Source: Xenorhabdus miraniensis (GTDB lineage: Bacteria > Pseudomonadota > Gammaproteobacteria > Enterobacterales > Enterobacteriaceae). From it: 64,000 nucleotides of DNA. Made by a program: the position numbers and the translations under genes. The stretch spans positions 197,077 to 261,076 of the forward strand of contig NZ_NITZ01000004.1 of the NCBI RefSeq assembly GCF_002632615.1, written 5' to 3'. Below the pieces are notes generated by a model. The model saw only the letters and a program-made list of their open reading frames with translations. It did no database searches and was not told the DNA's origin. Positions within the stretch are counted from its first letter, which is position 1. Every line of letters begins with the position of its first letter. Shown one piece after another: positions 10,610 to 18,702 of the stretch.

Positions 10610-11206
10610 TCACGCCCATTGCCATACTTTTTCTGGTGTAATAATTTCCGGTAAAGGAATATCCCAACTTGCACTGGGTAATGTTTCCACTAGCTGGAAA
10701 TTGTGTGCTAATCCTATCGGGTAAAAGTTCTGTTGTTGCCATTTTGCGAGAGTCCTATCGTAGAAGCCGCCTCCCATACCCAAACGTTGCCCTGTACAAT
10801 CAAAAGCAACGAGTGGTATGAACATGACATCAAGTTCAGAAACAGGCAAAACCTGCCGGATATCCAGCGCAGGTTCTTCTATATTGAATTGATTCCGAAT
10901 CAGGGGAGTATCAGCACGGTAACGCAGGAAAAGTAAGTGATTCCGGCTGAAAGGATGCAATACTGGCAAATAGACTTGCTTGTTTTGTTGCCAAAGTTGT
11001 TGGATTAATGGGCGTGTATCCAATTCCCCATCGAAAGAGAGATACAGGGCAATTTTGTTAGCTTGCAGAACCTTCGGATGAGCCATGACTTGTTTGGCTG
11101 CTTGCAGGGCAAATTGCGCTTGTTGCTCGGGGGGTAAACTTTGACGTAGTTGTCGAATTTTTTTTCGAATGGATTTTCGGAGAGAAAAAAAAGAATCTGA
11201 TTGCAT
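10610..11206 (-). CDS. ygfA: 5-formyltetrahydrofolate cyclo-ligase family protein
   Basis: 198 residues. The family converts 5-formyl-THF to 5,10-methenyl-THF with ATP, removing a folate inhibitor made by serine hydroxymethyltransferase. Signature GMGGGFYDRTL near residue 145 and the early Arg/Lys-rich helix RKSIRKKIRQLRQ are present. It lies directly downstream of 6S RNA on the same strand, as in the E. coli ssrS-ygfA transcript. The link with nearby gcvTHP and serA (one-carbon metabolism) is consistent. Confidence 0.94.
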   Translation of the reverse strand: MQSDSFFSLRKSIRKKIRQLRQSLPPEQQAQFALQAAKQVMAHPKVLQANKIALYLSFDGELDTRPLIQQLWQQNKQVYLPVLHPFSRNHLLFLRYRADTPLIRNQFNIEEPALDIRQVLPVSELDVMFIPLVAFDCTGQRLGMGGGFYDRTLAKWQQQNFYPIGLAHNFQLVETLPSASWDIPLPEIITPEKVWQWA

Positions 11207-11256
11207 GATACCTGCCTGTTTAATGCAGAAAAGGATACAAAACAGATAAAAAATTA

Positions 11257-11441
11257 GGGTTCTCCAAGATGCCGTTGCAGGTGGTAACCCTTGAACCCTT
11301 GGTTCAAGGTGAACGTAGAGTCGTTTCTATTAGGCTTCTTGGTCTGAGCCAAGCATGCTCACAAGAAACAGAGCACTACATTCTATAGGTATGAAATATC
11401 GGCTCAGGGGACTTCCCCGCTCACGCACACCTCAGAGAAAT
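11257..11441 (-). ncRNA. ssrS: 6S RNA
   Basis: On the minus strand the segment starts ATTTCTCTGAGG, continues with GTCCCCTGAGCCGATATTTC and TTCACCTTGAACCAAGGGTT, and ends GGCATCTTGGAGAACCC. These blocks match E. coli 6S RNA in order, and the ~185-nt length agrees. The termini pair to give the closing stem. 6S RNA mimics an open promoter and sequesters sigma-70 polymerase in stationary phase. Context zapA - ssrS - ygfA is conserved. Ends are by eye, within a few bases. Confidence 0.93.
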
Positions 11442-11590
11442 TTTTTGTTGCTTAAAACGCTAAATAGGCTCTAAACAACGCTATGAAGCCTATTGTATGG
11501 AACTAAACGAAGAAAGCAACTGCTTATATTCATCTATAGTGACTACTGCCTGATTTATCAACAAGAATGCGTTTATTGACAGGTAGAACA

Positions 11591-11896
11591 TCAGGTAATT
11601 TTACCTTGTTCTAACAATGCGTTTTCAATAGTCTGCTGGAGCATTTTTATTTTTTGTTCCATATTGTAGGCATAATCACGGGTTTTCATTTTTTCTTGTG
11701 CTAACTCGTGACAAACATTCAGCGCCACAATAAAAACCAGCTGCTCAGTGTTAGTTACTCTGGTGCGTTCTTTGAGGTTTTGCAAACGTTGATCAAGCTC
11801 CTCAGCAGCAGCTTGCAATGCCTCTATCTGCTCTGGTGGACAATTGACACGTAATGACCGCCCAAAAATCTGAATATCTACTGGTTGTGCAGACAT
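11591..11896 (-). CDS. zapA: Cell division protein ZapA
   Basis: FtsZ-ring-associated protein that cross-links FtsZ filaments. 101 residues against 109 in E. coli; the first 20 residues ([20 protein letters not shown]) are the same. N-terminal globular domain then a C-terminal coiled coil (about 70-95, [20 protein letters not shown]). It ends shortly after QGKIT, missing the usual tail. GGAAGG lies seven bases upstream. Divergent from ygfB. Confidence 0.95.
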   Translation of the reverse strand: MSAQPVDIQIFGRSLRVNCPPEQIEALQAAAEELDQRLQNLKERTRVTNTEQLVFIVALNVCHELAQEKMKTRDYAYNMEQKIKMLQQTIENALLEQGKIT

Positions 11897-11940
11897 GACA
11901 CCTTCCTGATTTATTACTGTGCCGATACCTTGATTTTGAC

Positions 11941-12006
11941 ATATAGCCCTTATCCTTCAAATTGTAGCTTTATTGGCTGAGTGACAACTTGAAATCTATT
12001 GGGCAT
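11941..12006. repeat. Internally deleted ERIC element
   Basis: 66 bp with the two ERIC ends only: ATATAGCCCTTATCCTTCAA at the left and CAACTTGAAATCTATTGGGC at the right, inverted relative to each other. The ~60-bp centre of a full ERIC (127 bp) is absent. It lies in the zapA/ygfB divergent spacer. Confidence 0.6.
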
Positions 12007-12162
12007 AAAGTAAATTTTGGTATAAAAACAAGGTCGACACCAATCATTACCGTACAATACCAAAAGCTCCCCCTCCTTATATCGGTGTATGCTGTCTGGT
12101 ATAGCGACTCCCCTTGATGGTAGCATAGCATGAACTTATATCGCCAACGATGATCAATATAC

Positions 12163-12738
12163 ATGTCTATACAAAACTCATTACCTAATTATCAGTCATT
12201 TGATGAAATTTTGCATCAACAGTCCGTTGCACTGACAGCAGCAGAAATGCACGGCTTAATCAGTGGATTACTATGTGGTGGAAATCATGATAGTAGTTGG
12301 CAGACATTGGTGCATGATCTCGCTAATGATGGTCTGGCATTTTCTCAGGTTTTATCCGTACCCCTCCGGGAATTGCACGAAACAACCTTTGAATTGCTTG
12401 ATGACAGTAATTTTGCATTTAAGCTACTGCTTCCTGATGAAGAAGCCGGTGTTTTTGAATGTGCGGATGCGTTGGCGGGATGGGTGAACCATTTTCTATT
12501 GGGATTAGGTGTCGCAAATCCAAAATTGACAGAAAAACCAGAAATTAAAGAAATTGTCACCGATTTACGTAATATCGGCATGCTGGGGTATGACGAGGAC
12601 GAAGATCAAGAAGAGCTGTCCCAGGCTCTTGAAGAAGTCCTGGAATATGTTCGTGTTGCAGTTCAGCTCTGCTATATCGCTTTAGCAACACCGAAAACTT
12701 CAGGTAATGCAAAAAATGAAAAACCAACGTTGCATTGA
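12163..12738 (+). CDS. ygfB: YgfB (UPF0149/YecA-like) protein
   Basis: 191 residues, all-alpha family. Strong match to E. coli YgfB in [34 protein letters not shown] and [12 protein letters not shown]. No catalytic motif. Sits before pepP-ubiH-ubiI as in E. coli, and is separated from pepP here by an ERIC element. In Pseudomonas the homologue has been linked to control of AmpDh3 expression; whether that holds here is unknown. Confidence 0.93.
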   Translation: MSIQNSLPNYQSFDEILHQQSVALTAAEMHGLISGLLCGGNHDSSWQTLVHDLANDGLAFSQVLSVPLRELHETTFELLDDSNFAFKLLLPDEEAGVFECADALAGWVNHFLLGLGVANPKLTEKPEIKEIVTDLRNIGMLGYDEDEDQEELSQALEEVLEYVRVAVQLCYIALATPKTSGNAKNEKPTLH

Positions 12739-12745
12739 TTGGTGA

Positions 12746-12875
12746 TATATACCTAATAAATTTCAAGTTGTAGCACAATGGCAAATGAACGAATCCCGAA
12801 AGCATAACTGACTGTGCGATTGGGTGCAGGTAAACGCGTCTGACAAAGCAGCAGCTTGAAAGATAAAGGGTATCC
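12746..12875. repeat. ERIC element (degenerate, near full length)
   Basis: Starts ATATACCTAATAAATTTCAA, contains AACGAATCCCGAAAGCATAA and GACTGTGCGATTGGGTG where ERIC has its CCCC/GGGG-type centre, and ends GCAGCTTGAAAGATAAAGGG-TAT. About 130 bp, the family size. It lies between ygfB and pepP in a co-directional cluster, so it is probably transcribed and folds. Confidence 0.8.
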
Positions 12876-12907
12876 TAACTAATAATAATGAAATCGCAGG
12901 AGAGGGT

Positions 12908-14224
12908 ATGACTAAACAAGAATATTTATCCCGTCGTCAGGCACTATTGTCAAAAATGGCACCGGCCAGTGCGGCCATTATTTTTTCTGCCCCGCCTGCG
13001 ACACGTAATTCAGATAGCGAGTATCCTTATCGCCAGCACAGTGATTTTCTTTATCTGACAGGTTTCAATGAACCGGAAGCGGTTTTGATACTGATCAAAA
13101 GTGATGAAACTCACAATCATAGCGTACTGTTTAACCGCGTCCGTGATTTGAATGCGGAAATTTGGTCTGGCCGTCGTCTTGGGCAAGAAGCCGCATTGGA
13201 AAAACTGGGCGTGGATCGTGCTCTGCCATACGATGATCTCAACGAACAGCTCTATTTACTACTGAATGGCTTGGAAGTGGTTTATCACGCGCAGGGAGAG
13301 TTTGAATACGCTGACAATATCGTATTTAGTGCCTTGGATAAATTGCGCAAAAATAATCGCCGTAATCTCAGTGCTCCGTCTGCTATGGTGGATTGGCGTC
13401 CGTGGCTGCATGAAATGCGCCTGTTCAAGTCGGAAGCTGAATTGGAAATCATGCGCAAGGCCGGGAAAATCAGTGCGCAGGCGCATACCAGAGCCATGCA
13501 GGTTTGTCGTCCTGACATGTTTGAATATCAGCTTGAGGCTGAGATCCATCATGAATTTACCTATCAAGGTGCACGTTATCCTGCCTATAACACCATCATT
13601 GGTGCGGGAGAAAACGCTTGCATTCTGCATTATTCAGAAAATGAACGTCGAATGAAAGACGGTGATTTAGTTTTAATCGATGCAGGATGTGAGTATGAAG
13701 GGTATGCGGGCGATATTACGCGGACATTCCCGGTCAATGGCAAATTTACTCGTCCACAACGTGAAATTTATGACATTGTGCTGGAAGCCATCAATGTTTC
13801 TCTGGAGTTATATAAACCCGGCGCCAACATCCGCGGAGTCACTGAGCAGGTTGTGCGTATTATGGTCAATGGATTGGTAAAATTGGGAATTATGCACGGT
13901 GAAGTCGAACAATTGATCGAGACCAATGCTTATCGCCAATTTTTCATGCATGGTTTAAGTCACTGGTTGGGACTGGATGTACACGATGTGGGCAATTACG
14001 GTGTTGAGCGTGATCGCATACTGGAACCTGGCATGGTGCTGACAGTGGAGCCGGGGCTTTACATTGCACCGGATGCGGATGTTCCGTTGGAATACCGCGG
14101 CATTGGTATCCGTATTGAAGATGACATCGTGATAACGGAAACCGGAAATGAAAATCTGACTGAGCATGTCGTAAAAGATCCTGATGAGATAGAAGCGCTG
14201 ATGGCACAGGCGAAACAGGGTTAA
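12908..14224 (+). CDS. pepP: Xaa-Pro aminopeptidase P
   Basis: Removes an N-terminal residue followed by proline; cytoplasmic Mn metalloenzyme. 438 residues (E. coli 441). Creatinase-type N-domain (1-170) with YRQHSDFLYLTGFNEPEA, then the pita-bread catalytic domain with metal ligands in DAGCEYEGYAGDITRTFPV (two Asp), HGLSHWLGLDVHDVG (His) and TVEPGLY plus GIRIEDD (Glu). AGGAGAGGG lies six bases upstream. Head of the pepP-ubiH-ubiI cluster. Confidence 0.96.
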   Translation: MTKQEYLSRRQALLSKMAPASAAIIFSAPPATRNSDSEYPYRQHSDFLYLTGFNEPEAVLILIKSDETHNHSVLFNRVRDLNAEIWSGRRLGQEAALEKLGVDRALPYDDLNEQLYLLLNGLEVVYHAQGEFEYADNIVFSALDKLRKNNRRNLSAPSAMVDWRPWLHEMRLFKSEAELEIMRKAGKISAQAHTRAMQVCRPDMFEYQLEAEIHHEFTYQGARYPAYNTIIGAGENACILHYSENERRMKDGDLVLIDAGCEYEGYAGDITRTFPVNGKFTRPQREIYDIVLEAINVSLELYKPGANIRGVTEQVVRIMVNGLVKLGIMHGEVEQLIETNAYRQFFMHGLSHWLGLDVHDVGNYGVERDRILEPGMVLTVEPGLYIAPDADVPLEYRGIGIRIEDDIVITETGNENLTEHVVKDPDEIEALMAQAKQG

Positions 14225-14248
14225 GGTTAAAATAATCAGGAAGTGATA

Positions 14249-15430
14249 ATGAACGTGATTATCGTGGGTGGAGGAATGGCGGGAGCGACACTGGCACTGG
14301 CTATTTCTTCGCTGAGCCGGGGGCGGTTGCAGGTCTCCTTAATTGAAGCCGCAGAACCCACTCAGGAACATCCGGGTTTTGATGCGAGAGCCATTGCCTT
14401 GGCTTATGGTACATGTCAGCGCTTGGATCAGATCGATATTTGGTCTGCACTGAAACATTGTGTGACACCAATCACTCACGTTCATGTTAGCGACCGTGGC
14501 CATAATGGTTTCGTCAATATACGCGCTGATGATCATGATATTCCGGCATTGGGTAATGTGATTGAGTTGCATGATGCCGGTATCCATCTGTTTGATTTAC
14601 TGAAACAATCACCGAATATCAAACTTTACTGTCCGGCTACAGTGAATTCCGTCGAGCGTCTGGAAAATTCTGTCACTGTTACGCTGAATAATGGTGAAAA
14701 ACTGACAGGGGAATTGCTGGTGGCTGCCGACGGTAGCCATTCTGCGATAGCTCAGGCGTGCAATATTCCATACCAGCGACAATCTTACGATCAGGTAGCG
14801 ATTATCGCCAATGTCCTGACTTCTGAGCACCCCCAAGGAAGAGCGTTTGAACGCTTTACTGAACATGGCCCGTTGGCGCTCTTGCCTATGTCTGAAGGGC
14901 GCAGCTCTTTGGTGTGGTGTCACCCACTGGACAAACAGTCAGAAATCAATGGTTGGAGTCAGGCCGAGTTCATCCAACATCTGCAACAAGCATTTGGCTG
15001 GCGTTTAGGGAAAATATTGGAAACCGGTCAGCGGTACAGTTATCCATTGGCTTTATCGACAGCAAATCAGCAAATTAGCCATCGTCTGGCACTGGTAGGC
15101 AATGCCTCCCAAACTTTGCACCCGATTGCCGGGCAAGGTTTTAACTTAGGTATGCGTGATGTTATGGCATTGGCGCAGAGCATTTCAGAAGCGGCTATTG
15201 TAGGGCAAGATATTGGAGCCTATAAAATACTGGCTCAATATCAGCAACAGCGTGAGGCAGATCGTGAAACGACAATTGGTATCACGGATGGATTGGTCAG
15301 ATTATTCGCCAATGACTACTTGCCGTTAAGAATCGGGCGAAATCTGGGTCTGATGACGATGGAAACATTACCACCGATACGGGATCTATTTGCCCGCCAG
15401 ACATTGGGTTGGGTTACCCGGTCAGCTTAG
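14249..15430 (+). CDS. ubiH: 2-octaprenyl-6-methoxyphenol hydroxylase
   Basis: FAD monooxygenase of ubiquinone synthesis (C1 hydroxylation). About 393 residues from ATG 14249, chosen because AGGAAG lies five bases before it; a GTG two codons earlier is less likely. Motifs: IIVGGGMAGATLALAI dinucleotide fold, the DG motif (VAADGSHSAI) and the late FAD motif LVGNASQTLHPIAGQGFNLG. It starts 24 bases after pepP. The N-terminus resembles E. coli UbiH (MSVIIVGGGMAGA). Confidence 0.95.
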   Translation: MNVIIVGGGMAGATLALAISSLSRGRLQVSLIEAAEPTQEHPGFDARAIALAYGTCQRLDQIDIWSALKHCVTPITHVHVSDRGHNGFVNIRADDHDIPALGNVIELHDAGIHLFDLLKQSPNIKLYCPATVNSVERLENSVTVTLNNGEKLTGELLVAADGSHSAIAQACNIPYQRQSYDQVAIIANVLTSEHPQGRAFERFTEHGPLALLPMSEGRSSLVWCHPLDKQSEINGWSQAEFIQHLQQAFGWRLGKILETGQRYSYPLALSTANQQISHRLALVGNASQTLHPIAGQGFNLGMRDVMALAQSISEAAIVGQDIGAYKILAQYQQQREADRETTIGITDGLVRLFANDYLPLRIGRNLGLMTMETLPPIRDLFARQTLGWVTRSA

Positions 15431-15453
15431 GCAGATTAAGAGGAAAGAAAAAC

Positions 15454-16686
15454 ATGCAATCATTTGATGTGGTGATCGCAGGGGGCGGTATGGTTGGCCT
15501 TGCGCTGGCCTGTGGTTTGCAAGGTAGCGGTTTGCGCATCGCGATTGTAGAAGAACATCCACCGACAAAGCAATTTGATGCCAATGAGGAACATGCGTTG
15601 CGTGTATCGGCCATCAATGCAGCAAGTGAACGTTTACTGACTCATCTTGGTGTTTGGCAGAATATTCTTGCGATGAGAGCGAGTCCTTATCAGGGCATGG
15701 AAGTTTGGGATCAGGATAGTTTCGGCCGCATTCAGTTTAATGCGGCCGAAAATGGCCTGGCACATCTTGGGCATATCATTGAGAATCATGTAATCCGGCA
15801 AGCGCTTTGGCAACGTGCGGAAAATTTGTCAGATGTGACGATTCTTACCCCATCCACCCTCCAGAACGTTGCCTGGGGAGAAAATGAAGCCTTCATCACT
15901 TTATCTGATGGGAGCATGCTAACTTCGCGTTTAGTGGTTGGTGCAGACGGTGCACACTCTTGGTTACGTCAACATGCCGATATTCCACTGACTTTCTGGG
16001 ATTATGAGCATCATGCGTTGGTAGCAACTATTCGCACTGAAGAACCTCATCAGGGCGTTGCACGTCAGGTTTTTCATGGTGATGGAATATTAGCTTTTTT
16101 GCCGTTGTCTGATCCTCATTTATGTTCAATTGTTTGGTCACTGCCGGCTGAATCGGCACAACAACGCAAAACCATGGAACCTGAATTGTTCAATCGGCAG
16201 TTGGGTGTGACATTTGACATGCGGCTGGGCCTATGTGAATTAATCAGTGATCGACGAGCTATTCCATTGATGGGGCGTTATGCCCGCAACTTTGCCGCGC
16301 ACCGCTTGGCACTATTGGGGGATGCGGCACATACCATTCATCCTTTGGCTGGTCAGGGTGTCAATCTGGGTTTTATGGATGTGGCAGAGCTGATTAGTGA
16401 ATTGAACCGGCTGAATTGCGAGGGAAAAGACATTGGTCAGTATCTTTATTTAGGACGTTATGAACGTCGTCGTAAACACAGTGCTGCGGTTATGTTGGCA
16501 GGCATGCAGGGATTCCGTCAGTTATTTGATGGTAATAATCCGGCTAAAAAGTTATTGCGAGGGGTTGGATTAGCATTGGCTGATCACTTACCGGGAATAA
16601 AACCGCAATTGCTTCGCCAGGCAATGGGTCTCAATGATCTCCCTGATTGGCTAACTTCCCCAACCACTTCGGTTGAAAAATTCTAA
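15454..16686 (+). CDS. ubiI: Ubiquinone C5-hydroxylase UbiI (VisC)
   Basis: Paralogue of UbiH carrying out C5 hydroxylation in ubiquinone synthesis. 410 residues from ATG 15454 (MQSFDVVIAGGGMVGLALAC), chosen on AGAGGAAAG upstream and agreement with E. coli MQSVDVAIVGGGMVG; an in-frame upstream start at 15409 would overlap ubiH. FAD motifs GGGMVGLALA, VVGADGAHSWL and LLGDAAHTIHPLAGQGVN are intact. Last gene of the cluster before the gcv control region. Confidence 0.95.
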   Translation: MQSFDVVIAGGGMVGLALACGLQGSGLRIAIVEEHPPTKQFDANEEHALRVSAINAASERLLTHLGVWQNILAMRASPYQGMEVWDQDSFGRIQFNAAENGLAHLGHIIENHVIRQALWQRAENLSDVTILTPSTLQNVAWGENEAFITLSDGSMLTSRLVVGADGAHSWLRQHADIPLTFWDYEHHALVATIRTEEPHQGVARQVFHGDGILAFLPLSDPHLCSIVWSLPAESAQQRKTMEPELFNRQLGVTFDMRLGLCELISDRRAIPLMGRYARNFAAHRLALLGDAAHTIHPLAGQGVNLGFMDVAELISELNRLNCEGKDIGQYLYLGRYERRRKHSAAVMLAGMQGFRQLFDGNNPAKKLLRGVGLALADHLPGIKPQLLRQAMGLNDLPDWLTSPTTSVEKF

Positions 16687-17058
16687 TTTATCCCTCCGTT
16701 TAGGATTAGTTTTTTTTATATTAGACTAAGGTGTGTTCAGTTGATTTGCTTCACACTTTAGTCATTTTCTAATCGAAAAAGATTGATTCCTGCTATTTAT
16801 TGCAAATATTGAGCGCTTTGGCGCAATAAATTAGACAAAAATTCTGCATGATAGTAAGCGTTTTTTCAGGTTATCACACCAATGCTGCTAATTTATTTTA
16901 TGGTTCATTTCCAGTTTCAGTGATAACTTCTGATCCTAAGGTATCGTTTGCGTGATTAACCGCTTCTTTGCTTCATGATCCAACATCTGCCGGTTAATGC
17001 GCCGTATGTTTTTTCAGGTCACGAATGTTTTCATGTCAAGAATGGAAAGAGGGAAATA
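16687..17058 (+). promoter_or_regulatory. gcvTHP upstream region
   Basis: 372 bases without a gene. AT-rich, with several CTAAT pentamers (as in TTCTAATCG near 16769 and GCTAATTTA near 16889), the core reported for GcvA sites. I see no glycine-riboswitch features. The exact promoter could not be fixed. An upstream in-frame ATG at 16975 precedes gcvT but lacks a ribosome binding site. Confidence 0.4.
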
Positions 17059-18156
17059 ATGTCAAAACACACCCCACTATATGATCAACATCTGGCATGC
17101 GGGGCACGCATGGTAGATTTTCATGGCTGGATGATGCCTCTGCATTATGGTTCACAAATCGACGAGCATCATATCGTGCGTACTGATGCTGGTATGTTCG
17201 ACGTTTCCCACATGACTATTGTGGATCTGCACGGCCTAGGTTGCCGTGACTTTCTCCGTTACCTTCTGGCAAATGACATCGCCAAACTGACCGAGCAGGG
17301 CAAAGCGCTTTATACCGGAATGCTGAATGCTTCTGGTGGCGTGATTGATGACCTGATTGTCTACTTCTTCACTGATAACTTCTACCGTATGGTTGTTAAT
17401 TCAGCAACGCGTGAGAAAGATTTAGCATGGATTAACCAACATGCGGAGAAATATGACGTCGAGATTACAGTGCGTGATGATTTGGCTCTGATCGCTGTTC
17501 AGGGGCCAAATGCACAGGCTAAAGTTCAATCACTATTAAGCGATGAACAAAAGCAGGCTGTAATCGGTATGAAGCCTTTTTTTGGCGTCCAGTCCGGCGA
17601 TCTTTTCATTGCGACGACGGGTTACACCGGTGAAGCGGGTTATGAAATTGCGTTACCAAAAGAACACGCAGCAGATTTCTGGCAGCAGTTATTAACCGTA
17701 GGTGTAAAACCTGCCGGCTTGGGAGCACGTGACACATTACGTCTCGAAGCGGGCATGAATCTTTATGGTCAGGAGATGGATGAAACCATTTCACCACTGG
17801 CCGCCAACATGGGCTGGACAATTGCTTGGAAACCGGAAGATCGCCAATTCATTGGCCGTGAAGCGCTGGAAAGGCAGCGTGAAGCAGGTACAGAGCAATT
17901 GGTAGGTTTAATCATGCGTGAAAAAGGAGTGCTGCGCGGTGGCTTAACCGTCAGTTTCACCGATAATTCAGACGGAATTCGTTCTGGTGTGATTACCAGC
18001 GGGACATTCTCTCCAACTCTGGGATTTAGTATCGCCCTTGCACGTGTACCACGCGGTATTGGTGAACAAGCGATTGTTCAGATCCGTAATCGTGAAATGC
18101 CTGTTCAGGTTGTGAAACCGGGTTTTGTGCGGATGGGTAAACCACTCGTAGACTGA
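17059..18156 (+). CDS. gcvT: Aminomethyltransferase (glycine cleavage T protein)
   Basis: Transfers the methylene group from the H-protein lipoyl arm to THF, releasing ammonia. 365 residues (E. coli 364), start [11 protein letters not shown] after GAGGGAA. Conserved [31 protein letters not shown] and [13 protein letters not shown]. First gene of gcvTHP. An upstream in-frame ATG would add 28 residues ([13 protein letters not shown]...) unknown in the family. Two of the YgfZ-superfamily proteins occur in this window (gcvT and ygfZ). Confidence 0.97.
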   Translation: MSKHTPLYDQHLACGARMVDFHGWMMPLHYGSQIDEHHIVRTDAGMFDVSHMTIVDLHGLGCRDFLRYLLANDIAKLTEQGKALYTGMLNASGGVIDDLIVYFFTDNFYRMVVNSATREKDLAWINQHAEKYDVEITVRDDLALIAVQGPNAQAKVQSLLSDEQKQAVIGMKPFFGVQSGDLFIATTGYTGEAGYEIALPKEHAADFWQQLLTVGVKPAGLGARDTLRLEAGMNLYGQEMDETISPLAANMGWTIAWKPEDRQFIGREALERQREAGTEQLVGLIMREKGVLRGGLTVSFTDNSDGIRSGVITSGTFSPTLGFSIALARVPRGIGEQAIVQIRNREMPVQVVKPGFVRMGKPLVD

Positions 18157-18225
18157 TTTTTGGTTGTAATATTTTGATTGTTTTAATGTTTTTATTAATC
18201 AATAAGAAACAAGGAGATGGCAACG

Positions 18226-18618
18226 ATGAGTCATGTACCAGTAGAATTGAAATATACAGAATCACACGAATGGGTTCGTTCGGAAGGAAATGGTGAATAC
18301 ACAATAGGTATTACCGAACATGCTCAACAATTATTGGGTGATATGGTATTCGTTGACTTGCCTGACGTCGGCACAGAGGTAAACAGTGGTGATGATTGCG
18401 CAGTTGTAGAATCAGTTAAAGCTGCTTCTGATATCTACGCGCCATTGAGTGGTAAAGTCATTGCTGTTAACCCTGAGTTGGAAGGCACACCCGAATTAGT
18501 GAATAGTGAGCCGTATAACGAAGGTTGGTTGTTCCGTATCAAAATTACTGATGAGAGTGAACTGACTAACCTGCTTGATGCTGAAGGCTATCAGTCACTT
18601 TTAGAAGAAGACGAGTAA
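18226..18618 (+). CDS. gcvH: Glycine cleavage system H protein
   Basis: Lipoyl carrier that shuttles the aminomethyl group between P, T and L proteins. 130 residues. Lipoylated lysine is Lys65 in [16 protein letters not shown]. Start at [16 protein letters not shown] ends just before an earlier in-frame ATG (18217), leaving no spacing for that one, so the ATG nine bases later is used. A T-rich hairpin lies between this gene and gcvP. Confidence 0.97.
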   Translation: MSHVPVELKYTESHEWVRSEGNGEYTIGITEHAQQLLGDMVFVDLPDVGTEVNSGDDCAVVESVKAASDIYAPLSGKVIAVNPELEGTPELVNSEPYNEGWLFRIKITDESELTNLLDAEGYQSLLEEDE

Positions 18619-18629
18619 TTGTATTGACC

Positions 18630-18662
18630 GCCCCATATCACGTTGTGAATGGGGCTTTTTTT
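18630..18662 (+). terminator. Terminator or attenuator between gcvH and gcvP
   Basis: GCCCCAT/ATGGGGC stem (18630-18636, 18649-18655) with an inner TCAC/GTGA helix, then seven T. It stands inside the gcv operon, 41 bases before the gcvP start. Confidence 0.85.
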
Positions 18663-18702
18663 ATGTGTGCCGTTTTTAGCTAGTTTCAGGAAATTATCAT
18701 CA

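Noticed and set aside
16975..17058. 28-codon N-terminal extension of gcvT
   Set aside because: No ribosome binding site at 16975, no family similarity; start at 17059 has GAGGGAA and matches the family.
16687..17058. Glycine riboswitch before gcvT
   Set aside because: No paired aptamer-like helices or conserved glycine-riboswitch cores seen; enterobacteria use GcvA/GcvR/GcvB instead.
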